From JBOFSQ01 sp051651625 (GTDB lineage: Bacteria; Planctomycetota; Planctomycetia; Pirellulales; Thermoguttaceae), in contig JBOFSQ010000038.1 in the NCBI GenBank assembly GCA_051651625.1, positions 1-64,000 on the forward strand: a stretch of 64,000 nt of DNA, read 5' to 3'. This document shows, one piece after another, positions 7,912 to 15,876 of this stretch. The notes under the pieces were generated by a model. It made no database searches, was not told the origin of the DNA, and was given only the letters and a program-made list of their open reading frames with translations. The stretch's first letter is position 1. The number at the start of each line of letters is the position of its first letter. The translations under genes and the position numbers were made by a program.

Positions 7912-9150
7912 ATGTTGAACGTGATTCTCTGCGTCATCGTCGCCTCCGCAACGTGGTTCCCCGCAGAGGTTCCCGGCAATTCTGCCAGCGAGTTCTTGTC
8001 GTATTACCAGCAATTTTTGCGTGAGCGTTTACCGCGTCCGCTGCGGTTTAGCGGCGAGAGCGACGCCGCCCGCGCCGAACGTCGCCAAAACAATACCGAA
8101 CTCGCCGCAACAATGCGCAAGCTCGCAACAACTTGCGAACGTCTCTCGCACGATCCGTCACTGCCAGCGGCAACGTCAACGCCCGTTCGGCGCGAGGCGA
8201 AAAACAGAGTCGGCGGGACGTGGAATCTCGACAGACAGTCCGCACCAAACCGGCTCGATCTCTGGCTCGAATCGCGTTATCTTCTCTTGCAAGCACTCCA
8301 GCGCGAGATCGCTTGTGCCGACACCGAAGAGCAAATCGTGTCGTTACGCAACGAGATGAACTCGCTGGCAAAGTCGCTTGCCGAATGTCCGTCCCAACCC
8401 GGCGCAAAATGCGCGACGTGCGAACTGTACCAAGCGACAAAACGTGCGTTGACGTTGACCGCGTTCGACGTGCGCATCGCTGAACGAATTCCGCCGCGAG
8501 AAGAAGTGCTGCTCGATACGCTGAACGAGTTCGACGCGTTTCTCCGGCAGTACGCAAATCGTGACAACATCGGCGTCATCGAAAACATGTTGGCGTTCAT
8601 TGAACGTTTTCCGCTAGCGCGAATTGGTGAACGTTTGGCGTCGCTCTTTCCGGCGTGGCAGAAGTGTGTCAAACAGGAAGACCGCGAACTCGTCTCGACG
8701 CTCGAAGGCGTTCTTCGCCGACAAAACCTCATCGGAAAACCGCTCGAAATAGTTGGCGTCGATACCGACGGCAACGTCTTCGATGCGAGTTCGCTTGACG
8801 GGAAAGTGGTGATCCTCGATTTTTGGGCGACGTGGTGCGGTCCGTGCATTGCGGAGTTTCCGCATCTGGAACAACTTCGCAAAAATTATTCGGAGCGAGG
8901 TTTGGTCATTATCGGTTACAGCGTCGATGCCGACACGGCGAGGCTTGCCGACTACTTGCGTGAAAAACCTTTGGCGTGGCGCGTACTTTCAAAAACGGAC
9001 TCGCTCGCGGCAGGAATCGTACCGCTTTCAACGTACTACGGTGCCCGCAAGATTCCGCTCGTGATCGTCCGCGACCGCGACGGCAACACAATTCTCGTCA
9101 ACCCCAAAAGCGACGAACTCGACGCGATGATCGAAAAGTTGTGCCGGTAG
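7912..9150 (+). CDS. TlpA-like thioredoxin-domain protein, exported
   Basis: The protein has 412 residues. A short N-terminal hydrophobic segment (MLNVILCVIVASATWFPAEV) serves as signal peptide. The middle (about 20-270) is helical and unassigned, with a CATCELY Cys pair. The C-terminal 140 residues form a TlpA/ResA thioredoxin fold: GKVVILDFWATWCGPC, with the redox CGPC near residue 308, and the cis-Pro loop at RKIPLVIV. It is likely a periplasmic thiol-disulfide reductant, in cytochrome c maturation or general thiol reduction. CGGAGA lies just upstream of the ATG, and it may be co-transcribed with proS. Confidence 0.88.
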   Translation: MLNVILCVIVASATWFPAEVPGNSASEFLSYYQQFLRERLPRPLRFSGESDAARAERRQNNTELAATMRKLATTCERLSHDPSLPAATSTPVRREAKNRVGGTWNLDRQSAPNRLDLWLESRYLLLQALQREIACADTEEQIVSLRNEMNSLAKSLAECPSQPGAKCATCELYQATKRALTLTAFDVRIAERIPPREEVLLDTLNEFDAFLRQYANRDNIGVIENMLAFIERFPLARIGERLASLFPAWQKCVKQEDRELVSTLEGVLRRQNLIGKPLEIVGVDTDGNVFDASSLDGKVVILDFWATWCGPCIAEFPHLEQLRKNYSERGLVIIGYSVDADTARLADYLREKPLAWRVLSKTDSLAAGIVPLSTYYGARKIPLVIVRDRDGNTILVNPKSDELDAMIEKLCR

Positions 9151-9166
9151 GATTGTTTATCTCTGC

Positions 9167-9194
9167 TTGACGCCTTTTGTTCATGGCGTACACT
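9167..9194 (+). promoter_or_regulatory. Promoter of the HigBA-type module
   Basis: TTGACG (9167-9172) and TACACT (9189-9194) are 16 bp apart. The toxin ATG at 9202 is only 7 nt beyond the -10 box, so the transcript would be leaderless or nearly so. Confidence 0.5.
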
Positions 9195-9201
9195 TGTGCC
9201 T

Positions 9202-9483
9202 ATGATTCGTTCATTTCGATGTGAAGAGACAGAGAAAATCTTCAACCTCATCCGTGCGAAAAAATTTCCATCGGATGTTCAGCGCGCGGCACTGCGGAAG
9301 CTGAAAATGTTGCATCGTTCGGTGAACCTCAACGATTTGCGCGTCCCGCCCGCAAATCACTTGGAAAAACTCACGGGCAATAGGCAGGGACAGTGGAGTA
9401 TTCGTGTCAACGATCAGTGGCGTATCTGTTTTCGCTTCGTCGGATCAGATGCCTATGATGTCGAAATCGTGGACTATCACTAA
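9202..9483 (+). CDS. higB: HigB-type toxin (RelE/ParE superfamily mRNA interferase)
   Basis: The protein has 93 residues, the usual HigB size. It begins MIRSFRCEETEKIF and contains LHRSVNLNDLRVPPANHLEKL, then GQWSIRVNDQWRICFRF and a VEIVDYH C-terminus, all typical of the HigB/plasmid maintenance killer family, which cleaves mRNA at the ribosome. The toxin gene precedes the antitoxin gene, as usual for higBA. I chose the ATG at 9202 over a GTG at 9196 because family members begin MI.SF. The antitoxin start follows 14 nt after the stop. A promoter stands immediately upstream. Confidence 0.92.
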   Translation: MIRSFRCEETEKIFNLIRAKKFPSDVQRAALRKLKMLHRSVNLNDLRVPPANHLEKLTGNRQGQWSIRVNDQWRICFRFVGSDAYDVEIVDYH

Positions 9484-9497
9484 CGCGGAGATTCATC

Positions 9498-9860
9498 ATG
9501 CCAAACCACGACACAATCTCACCGATACATCCCGGCGAGGTACTTCTTGAGGAGTTTTTGTTGCCGCTAGAGATGTCGGTTTCCCAACTTGCAACGGCGT
9601 TGCACGTTTCGGGCGCGATGTTGTCCAACGTGGTAGAGCACCAAGAGCCACTGACGGCGGAGTTGGCACTGCGACTGGCTCGGCTGTTTGGAAATTCCCC
9701 ACAGTTTTGGTTGGGGATTCAGTTCGATTACGATCTTGATGTCGCCCGAAGTCGAACCAATCAGCGTATATTGCAAGAAGTGCAGCCAGTGGCGCAGCGA
9801 AGAGGACGCGGTGATCGAAAAGTTGCGCCCGCGACATCACATCACATTGAAACGCCGTAG
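9498..9860 (+). CDS. higA: HigA-type antitoxin (XRE-family HTH)
   Basis: The protein has 120 residues. IHPGEVLLEEFLLPLEMSVS is the HigA N-terminal signature, followed by a helix-turn-helix (QLATALHVSGAMLSNVVEH) and FGNSPQFWLGIQFDYDLDVA. HigA proteins neutralise HigB and repress their own operon by binding the promoter. The C-terminus beyond about residue 90 (QRRGRGDRKVAPATSHHIE) is basic and atypical; family members usually end nearer residue 100, so the tail may have arisen by loss of an original stop or a 3' frameshift. Confidence 0.9.
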   Translation: MPNHDTISPIHPGEVLLEEFLLPLEMSVSQLATALHVSGAMLSNVVEHQEPLTAELALRLARLFGNSPQFWLGIQFDYDLDVARSRTNQRILQEVQPVAQRRGRGDRKVAPATSHHIETP

Positions 9861-9898
9861 GGACGTGTGTTGATTCGCCCTCACAAACCCCGCACTCC

Positions 9899-9926
9899 TT
9901 GCAACCGTCAAAGTGCGCGGTACAAT
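9899..9926 (+). promoter_or_regulatory. Sigma-70-like promoter before the secreted hydrolase
   Basis: TTGCAA (9899-9904) and TACAAT (9921-9926) are 16 bp apart. The ATG of the hydrolase is at 9979, preceded by AAGGAG, giving a leader of about 45 nt. Confidence 0.55.
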
Positions 9927-9978
9927 CGTCCCCCGTCTTGACCTTCCGAGAACGCCAAACCCCAAGGAGATTTTCCCA

Positions 9979-12267
9979 ATGAAAACGACTCGACTTGTGT
10001 TGTGGGCAACGGTTCTTTCAATGAGCGTGCCAGTTCTGATGGCACAGACGCAGAGCGATCTCACGTTCGAGCAGTTGCAAGCGATTGCAGCGGCTTCGGC
10101 GCAGCAAGACCCGGAGACGGGGTCGCGGCTCGTGCCGGAGATGCTACAGTTCTTCCGCGAAGAAGAAATCAAGTACACCGGCGGCGAAAAGTACAAAGAT
10201 GCGACACTCAAGTTTCGCCTGCATACCCCCGAACCGATTGAGGAGGGGAAAACGTATCCGCTTATCTTGTGGCTTCACGGTGTCGGCGAAGCGGGCGACG
10301 ACAACAAGGAACAACTCTCGCACCTCCACCACGTCATCACATATCTGACGGGGCCAAAGAAACGAGACTTCTTCCTCCTCGTCCCGCAAACTCCACGCGA
10401 CCACACAAACTGGGATGCGTACAACTCGTTTCGTTACGAACCGATTGTGGAGCGTGTTGAGACGATAGTACCCGCAGCGGCAAATGGCGGCGGACTCGGC
10501 GGAGCGGTGCAAAGACTCTTCGGTGGCGGCGGAAAAACGCAAGTCCGCGTCGAGATGAGAACCACCGGTCACAACATGATCCCAATCGTACAACCGTTTG
10601 AAGAGTCACCGCTCGGATTTTCGTTTGCGATGGTCGAAGAGGTCTGCAAAAAGTATCCGGTTGACCGCAACCGCATCACCGTCAGTGGACTTTCGAGTGG
10701 CGGAGACGGAACGTGGCGTGCTCTCGAACGCGCGCCCGATCTCTTCGCCGCCGCAGTTCCGCTCGTGAGCTGGAACGCTCTCAAGGACGACGCGATTGAG
10801 CAGAATCCGATTCTCAAGAAAATTCCGATTTGGGCGATCTACAGCAGCGACGACAGCGGTATCGACCAGGCGCGTGAAGATTTTGCGAGAGTTGAAGCGG
10901 CTGGGTGCAATGTGAAAAAATCGGAGTTCGGCTTGTGCCAGCACAATGCGTGGACTCCCGCGATGCTCCAAGCAGACATCTTCAGTTGGCTCTTGAGCCG
11001 CGCCAAAAAAGACGGCGAATACATCGCCGTCGAAGACGCAAGCGTCGATCCGAGCGAGATGCAGGGGATCGTTGAAGTCGCCGTCCGCGACTCGCGTCTC
11101 CCAACACTTGCACCGCCGCAATCCGCTGCGGGTAAACCGGGGGTGGCGCGCGTCACCGTTGTTGCGTCACCAACACCAGCAATGCCGCCAATGCCAGAAG
11201 CGATGTCCGGTGCGATGGGCGGACCACAATTCGGACCGCCAATGCACGGCGGGATGTCCGGTGGAATGCCGATGGGCGGAATGGGAATGCCGATGCACGG
11301 TGGAATGCCCGGAATGCCGCCGCGTCCGCCTGTTGACAAGGAGACGCTCGGTTTGTGCGTGAAGGCGATGCTGGCCGATTTCGAGCACGGTTCGTTGGAG
11401 ATGGTCGCGCCGCTTTTCATGATGTTGCCGCCCGAAGCGCAGCGAGAGTTTCTTGGGCAAGCTCTAAAGATCGTGAACGCGATCAACTTTGCTTCGTTCG
11501 ACGACGAACGCCGCGAAACGCTCGGTGCGGATGTTGAGATGGCGAGTGAAGCTGCGTACTACCGCCGGATGATCGACAAGCGTGAGGAGCGTGCGCGTAT
11601 GCAGGTCACGATGCTTGGAGCACTCGCCGCATCGTTCTTGGCTTCTCCGCACGGTCAATCGTTCCCGCGGCCGTACCCGCCGCAGCCGCCGGTTCCGCCG
11701 AACGCGATTCCCGGTCAACCGTTTCCGCAGCCGCCGCATGCGCTGAACGTGGGCGGTGCGCAGATGCAAGTCGGAATAGTCACGCCGCGAATCATCATCC
11801 AAGAAGAAGAGGAAGAGGATCCGTGGTCAGAAAACACTGTTGACGAGAGTCCCACTGGCAAACGCAAAGTTGAGGACTGCGACAAGGAGTGGGAGATGTC
11901 TACGGCGACGCTCTACGGGCTTTATCCTGCCGACTGGACGAAGGAGACGGCGACGCTTCCCGACTTCGTTCGCAAACTTTCGGCGGAGGATTTGGCGGAG
12001 CATCTTCGCAAGTCGTTCGCGGGAGACGGCAAAGACGCGAAGGCGGTTTGCGAGTACGTTTTGCGTTTGGACAATCGCCCGCTCAGTAGTCCGCTTTTTG
12101 TCACGAGCGGCGGACGCCTCAAAGATGACGTCCGCTACGCGCTCTCGCCAACGGGCGAGGCAATCGCGTACGCCTTGAAAAAAGAACTCGAACGCAAACC
12201 GGTTAACACCACAAAACTCACGATCGAGAAGACGCTCCGAAAACTGGGTGAGATTGTGAAGCCGTGA
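9979..12267 (+). CDS. Secreted alpha/beta hydrolase with Met/Pro/Gly-rich C-terminal region
   Basis: The protein has 762 residues. A signal peptide (MKTTRLVLWATVLSMSVPVLMAQ) is followed by an esterase/phospholipase-like alpha/beta hydrolase: YPLILWLHGVGEAGDDN provides the oxyanion-hole HG, and ITVSGLSSGGDGTWRALE at about residue 235 the nucleophile elbow with a GLSSGG Ser. A Gln-His segment (CQHNAW) near residue 322 may carry the catalytic His. It resembles PHB-depolymerase or feruloyl-esterase-like planctomycete enzymes; the substrate is unknown. Residues about 400-455 are a Met/Pro/Gly-rich linker with repeated GGMPMGGM-type units, and a second Pro-rich stretch precedes an acidic run (EEEEEED). 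AAGGAG precedes the ATG. The TGA overlaps the GTG start of the next gene (GTGA), suggesting translational coupling. Confidence 0.8.
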   Translation: MKTTRLVLWATVLSMSVPVLMAQTQSDLTFEQLQAIAAASAQQDPETGSRLVPEMLQFFREEEIKYTGGEKYKDATLKFRLHTPEPIEEGKTYPLILWLHGVGEAGDDNKEQLSHLHHVITYLTGPKKRDFFLLVPQTPRDHTNWDAYNSFRYEPIVERVETIVPAAANGGGLGGAVQRLFGGGGKTQVRVEMRTTGHNMIPIVQPFEESPLGFSFAMVEEVCKKYPVDRNRITVSGLSSGGDGTWRALERAPDLFAAAVPLVSWNALKDDAIEQNPILKKIPIWAIYSSDDSGIDQAREDFARVEAAGCNVKKSEFGLCQHNAWTPAMLQADIFSWLLSRAKKDGEYIAVEDASVDPSEMQGIVEVAVRDSRLPTLAPPQSAAGKPGVARVTVVASPTPAMPPMPEAMSGAMGGPQFGPPMHGGMSGGMPMGGMGMPMHGGMPGMPPRPPVDKETLGLCVKAMLADFEHGSLEMVAPLFMMLPPEAQREFLGQALKIVNAINFASFDDERRETLGADVEMASEAAYYRRMIDKREERARMQVTMLGALAASFLASPHGQSFPRPYPPQPPVPPNAIPGQPFPQPPHALNVGGAQMQVGIVTPRIIIQEEEEEDPWSENTVDESPTGKRKVEDCDKEWEMSTATLYGLYPADWTKETATLPDFVRKLSAEDLAEHLRKSFAGDGKDAKAVCEYVLRLDNRPLSSPLFVTSGGRLKDDVRYALSPTGEAIAYALKKELERKPVNTTKLTIEKTLRKLGEIVKP

Positions 12268-13205
12268 AAATGTCGCAAACCATGAAACACCTCGTTGCCA
12301 TCACGTTTCTGGCCGTGCTGCTTTTGCTTGCGTGTCGTCCGCCCGTCACCGAACGAGTTGATTCCGGCCCCGCGAACGCCGGTACGCCAGCGGCGGCGTC
12401 GCCGCTGGTGATCGTCGTCACCGATCCACTTGCGATTGACAATGCTTGTACTTGCATCGCAGGTTTTGCGCAGCGCGACTATCGTTCGCTCTCGCTCTTT
12501 CTCAAAGAACGCTTTGCACGGCCAGTTGAAATTGTGTTCGGTTCTGGCGTTGCGGGTTGTCTCAAAAAGTCGCCGACCGGTTCTGCCGACATTATCCTCG
12601 GCAAAGATTCGGTCGTGCGGAGCGAACTTGAAAAGTGCAACGTCGCCGCCGACCGCGTTGCCGAACTCACCGGCCCCGATGGTGCGACAACGTTTCACGG
12701 TCTCTGGGTTGTCTTGGCCGACGACACCGCGCAAAACATCGCCGATCTTGCGAGTCACCGATTGTTCATCGGAAAACCGAACGCCAACGAAAAACATTCC
12801 GCCGCCATCGCCGCGCTCCGCGAAAACGGCGTGACCGTACCAGAAAAATTCGACGAGTTCGACACCTGCCGCGAAGCAGTGCAAGCGATGCTCGACGAGG
12901 CCAATGGCGGCAACACAATGCCAATCGCCGCGTGCATCTCCGACTACGCACTGGCACTGCTCGAAGGTTGCGAGTCGGTGCCGCGCGGGGCGATTCGCGT
13001 CGTCGGCAAGACCGCTGCGGTGCCGTTCATTGCGGCGTTTGTGCCGCAGTCGGTTGACGATTCGCTCAAACGCGAAATCGTTTCCGCACTCAAAGATTTC
13101 GGCCAGTCCAAAACTCGCTGCGAAGAATTTGAGACGCAAGGTTTCATCATCGTTGCCACCGACAACAAAACCGAAGACGCCGAAAAAAAAAACGACGCGA
13201 ACTGA
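12264..13205 (+). CDS. Lipoprotein, ABC-type substrate-binding-protein fold
   Basis: The protein has 313 residues. MKHLVAITFLAVLLLLAC is a lipoprotein signal. The rest looks like a type 2 periplasmic binding protein (PhnD/ModA-like): RPVEIVFGSGVAGCLKKSPTG, then ADIILGKDSVVRSEL and the second-lobe part LRENGVTVPEKFDEF. No ABC permease or ATPase gene is near. Starts at 12264 (GTG, overlapping the previous stop), 12270 and 12282 are all possible; the last gives the shortest normal signal. Oddity: ten A residues (13183-13192) lie eight codons before the stop, with A AAA AAC in phase for a -1 shift into the next gene's frame. The natural product may thus be longer. Confidence 0.75.
   Translation: MKMSQTMKHLVAITFLAVLLLLACRPPVTERVDSGPANAGTPAAASPLVIVVTDPLAIDNACTCIAGFAQRDYRSLSLFLKERFARPVEIVFGSGVAGCLKKSPTGSADIILGKDSVVRSELEKCNVAADRVAELTGPDGATTFHGLWVVLADDTAQNIADLASHRLFIGKPNANEKHSAAIAALRENGVTVPEKFDEFDTCREAVQAMLDEANGGNTMPIAACISDYALALLEGCESVPRGAIRVVGKTAAVPFIAAFVPQSVDDSLKREIVSALKDFGQSKTRCEEFETQGFIIVATDNKTEDAEKKNDAN
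13183..13193 (+). other. A10 run with A AAA AAC slippery heptamer, candidate -1 frameshift site
   Basis: In the lipoprotein frame the codons are GAA AAA AAA AAC GAC GCG AAC TGA. The heptamer A AAA AAC (13187-13193) has the X XXY YYZ form of -1 frameshift sites. After a -1 slip reading continues as CGA CGC GAA CTG ATT GAA CCT and enters the propeller frame before its GTG, with no stop between. RNA polymerase slippage on the A10 tract could give the same product. Confidence 0.5.
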
Positions 13206-13222
13206 TTGAACCTGCGAACGAT

Positions 13223-14389
13223 GTGTGGCCTGAATGGCGCGGGCCGCGTCGTTCTGCATCGGGCGTTCTTCTGCCGACAACGCCGTCCGAAAATCCAGAC
13301 GTGATTTGGGAACGACAACTCACCGGCGATGGAATCGCTGGCGTCGTCACCGATGGTGAACGTGTTCTCGTCGCCGACCGCAACGCCGCCGACACGACCG
13401 ACATCTTTCTCTGTCTCGACGCGCGAACGGGCGAAGAATTGTTGCGTAACGAGTTTGTCTCTTACGGTCGTCTCGACTACGGAAACTCGCCGCGTGCGAC
13501 GCCGATCTTGCGCGATGGCGTCGTTGTCGTTGTCGGTGCGATGGGGAGTGTGCACGGCCTCGACTGGGAAACTGGTCGCGTGCTCTGGGAAACGCACATC
13601 ATCTCCGAACTTGGCGGAACACTTCCGCAATGGGGATTTTGCGTTTCGCCGATTTGTATTGGCAAAAACGTCGTGCTTCAAACTGGCGGAGCGAGTACGT
13701 TCACCGCAATCGACATCAAGACTGGCGTCGTTCGTTGGCGTTCGCCAAACGGTGAACCCCGCGCTGCCGCCTACGCTTCGCCGATGCTGCTCACGCTCGG
13801 CGGGACAGAACAACTCGTCGCGTTCGACGCCGTTTCGCTCGGCGGATGGAACCCCGAAAACGGTGAACGACTTTGGGAAATTGTGCCGAAGGCGTCGGGC
13901 GATTTTAACGTGCCGACGCCGGTTGCGATTGATCCGAATCACCTCTTCGTTGCGACCGAGAACAACGGTGCGCGTATCTACCGTTTTGGTGCGAATGGTC
14001 GTCCCGATCCGATTCCTGTCGCCGTGTCGCGCGAACTTTTGCACGACTCGAACACGCCAGTATTTTTTGGAGATACAATCTACGGCGTTGGCGACGAAGT
14101 CGTTGCGTTCGACGCGGAGACGCTCAACGTGCGCTGGCGGTTTGAAGATCGTGAACCGTTCGGGATGTACACTTGCGTCATCGTTGGCAGCGACGTAGCG
14201 GGCGATTTGCGTTTGTTTCTCGCGCGTGAGAATGGCGAGGTTATCTGGCTTGCTGTTAGCGACGCAGGTGCAAAACTTCTCGCACGCTGGACGTTCGGCG
14301 ACGACGACTCGCTCTACAGTCACCCCGCAATCGCACGCGGAGTTCTATACGTTCGCACGGCAAGCAGCGTTCGCGCGATTCGGCTTTAA
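13223..14389 (+). CDS. PQQ-type beta-propeller protein lacking its own signal peptide
   Basis: The protein has 388 residues from the GTG at 13223. VWPEWRGPRRSASG is the classical beginning of the mature part of planctomycete PQQ-propeller (BamB-like) proteins, followed by blades such as DIFLCLDARTGEEL, VHGLDWETGRVLWETH and FTAIDIKTGVVRWRS. Such proteins are normally exported, but here no signal peptide, no convincing ribosome binding site and no ATG lie in front of the domain. The frame is open upstream through the A10 run of the preceding lipoprotein gene, so it may be expressed as the C-terminal half of a frameshift fusion. Alternatives are a true internal GTG start or a sequence error in the homopolymer. 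Confidence 0.75.
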   Translation: MWPEWRGPRRSASGVLLPTTPSENPDVIWERQLTGDGIAGVVTDGERVLVADRNAADTTDIFLCLDARTGEELLRNEFVSYGRLDYGNSPRATPILRDGVVVVVGAMGSVHGLDWETGRVLWETHIISELGGTLPQWGFCVSPICIGKNVVLQTGGASTFTAIDIKTGVVRWRSPNGEPRAAAYASPMLLTLGGTEQLVAFDAVSLGGWNPENGERLWEIVPKASGDFNVPTPVAIDPNHLFVATENNGARIYRFGANGRPDPIPVAVSRELLHDSNTPVFFGDTIYGVGDEVVAFDAETLNVRWRFEDREPFGMYTCVIVGSDVAGDLRLFLARENGEVIWLAVSDAGAKLLARWTFGDDDSLYSHPAIARGVLYVRTASSVRAIRL

Positions 14390-14425
14390 TCTAGCATTAG
14401 ACAAAGTTGCGGCTCTATTAACATC

Positions 14426-14454
14426 TTGACAAACAGCAGTACGTCGTGTAGAAT
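14426..14454 (+). promoter_or_regulatory. Near-consensus sigma-70 promoter upstream of the flagellin genes
   Basis: TTGACA (14426-14431), a 17-bp spacer and TAGAAT (14449-14454). Transcription from here gives a long leader of about 270 nt to the start at 14732. It is not a sigma-28 or sigma-54 flagellar promoter. Confidence 0.65.
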
Positions 14455-14731
14455 ACCCCGTGGGTTATGCCTTGAGTGTGGCGGAGTTCACAGTGTGCTG
14501 GTAGGAACTGTGTATAAGATCAGCCGCAGTGTAATTGGGTAGCTTTGGAAAAATAGGTAAACATCGTGTTGTTTGCCTCTACAAATTACGACAAGTGCGG
14601 CACTACATGTGCTCTCATTCGTGCTTGAGTTTCGCTACGCTTCGCAAATCTTGTCTCGACATTCCCTTCTAGTAGTTTCTTCAGTCTGCAAGTTTCTCAA
14701 CCAAATGAGTGAAAGGACAAAGGTGGTTACT
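14455..14731 (+). other. Long untranslated leader before the flagellin locus
   Basis: No credible gene lies between 14390 and 14731. The leader could fold: CACAGTG (about 14491) is complementary to ACTGTG (about 14508), giving a small hairpin. I see no known riboswitch consensus. Confidence 0.35.
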
Positions 14732-14965
14732 ATGGGACCGCTAGTGCGTGAACGTAATGTCTTCGATGCGATCATGGAAACAGGTCATGATGAGGATTTT
14801 ACGCCAATAGAATCCGAAGACTTTCGTCCGACCGATGCCCCTGCGGGGTCGCCGGCGAAGCTGGAAGTCTTGGCCGAACGTATCCGGCGTGGGATGCCAC
14901 TTTGGCACCCTGAAGACCGTGTCGAATATGCTGGTTTGACTGGTGCGGTTCGTCCGCGCGACTGA
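14732..14965 (+). CDS. Small conserved protein upstream of flagellin
   Basis: The protein has 77 residues, starting MGPLVRERNVFDAIMETGHD, and is acidic (EDFTPIESEDFRPTD). Its C-terminal half contains DAPAGSPAKLEVLAERIRRG and then PLWHPEDR, a pattern I associate with small planctomycete proteins of unknown role. No membrane segment or signal peptide. AAAGGTGG lies 5 nt before the ATG at 14732; an alternative ATG at 14705 would add nine residues. It is 38 bp upstream of the flagellin gene and shares its promoter, so a chaperone or regulator of flagellin is conceivable, but nothing in the sequence proves this. Confidence 0.65.
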   Translation: MGPLVRERNVFDAIMETGHDEDFTPIESEDFRPTDAPAGSPAKLEVLAERIRRGMPLWHPEDRVEYAGLTGAVRPRD

Positions 14966-15003
14966 GTTCTTTCACCCGTTTTGGAAATGTTGCAGGTGAT
15001 TCG

Positions 15004-15876
15004 ATGTCTGTACTCGCTATCAACAATCAGGCGGCAACACTTGCAGCGACACATCAAATCCAGCGAACATCGTCGCGGCTTGAGAACACGATGACCCAAA
15101 TGTCTACGGGTTATCGTATCAACTCCGGGTGCGATGATCCTTCTGGGCTGATCGCTTCGGAATTGATGCGAAGCGACATAGTCGCCGCAAATAAGGCGAT
15201 CCAAAACACGCAACGAGCAAGCAGCGTCGTCGCCATCGCCGAGAGCGGGATGGGACAAATCAGTGCACTTCTTAATGAAGCCAAAGGACTTGTCGTAGAA
15301 GCAGCCAACACCGGTGCAATGTCGCCCGCTATGGTTGAGGCAAACCAGATGCAAGTCGATGCCATTCTCGCATCGGTCAACCGCATCGCAACAACGACAA
15401 GTTACATCGACAAACCGCTCCTCGATGGTTCGATGAGTACCGAAAACGGCGGCGCAACTTTTCAGCTTGGCCCAAGTGTTGTGCCGAGCCAGCAGATCAA
15501 TATCGGCATCGCGTCTGTGGCAACGACCAATCTCGGTGGTGACGCAGGAATCCTCGCAGAACTTGGAACCGGTGGGGCAGCGTCTCTGGCCAGTAATCCG
15601 GCTCTGGCCGACAAAATTGTAGGTCAGGCTATTGGAGATGTTGCGTTCCGTCGCGGAGAACTCGGAACCGCCCAGCGCGTAACGTTTGAGACCAACATCG
15701 CCGCGTTACAAGATTACGTCGTCGCCGTCTCTGGTGCAGAAGCGGCGATTAGCAATACCGACTACGCAACCGCCGCATCGAACGCCGCACGCGACCAAAT
15801 CTTACTCACCGCTGGGATTAAGGCGTTGGCGCAGACAAATCGCCAGATGGGGATGATAGCGTCGCTTCTGATGTGA
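15004..15876 (+). CDS. Flagellin-like protein
   Basis: The protein has 290 residues. The N-terminus (MSVLAINNQAATLAATHQIQ, then LSTGYRINSGCDDPSGL-like MSTGYRINSGCDDPSGL) and C-terminus (AARDQILLTAGIKALAQTNR and a final SLLM) match the two conserved coiled-coil domains of flagellins (D0/D1), with only about 100 residues between them. It is therefore a short flagellin without a large surface domain. A Cys in the otherwise conserved N-terminal loop (SGCDDPSG, normally SAKDDPAG or similar) is unusual. It is secreted by the flagellar type III apparatus, so the lack of a signal peptide is expected. AGGTGA precedes the ATG. Its 3' end overlaps the convergent gene by 59 bp. fliG lies 22 kb away. Confidence 0.88.
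   Translation: MSVLAINNQAATLAATHQIQRTSSRLENTMTQMSTGYRINSGCDDPSGLIASELMRSDIVAANKAIQNTQRASSVVAIAESGMGQISALLNEAKGLVVEAANTGAMSPAMVEANQMQVDAILASVNRIATTTSYIDKPLLDGSMSTENGGATFQLGPSVVPSQQINIGIASVATTNLGGDAGILAELGTGGAASLASNPALADKIVGQAIGDVAFRRGELGTAQRVTFETNIAALQDYVVAVSGAEAAISNTDYATAASNAARDQILLTAGIKALAQTNRQMGMIASLLM

Noticed and set aside
12135..14323. Long antisense frames of 381 and 459 codons over the lipoprotein and PQQ genes
   Set aside because: They are the complementary shadow of well supported plus-strand domains, with Arg/Val/Phe-rich composition typical of antisense reading in this GC range.
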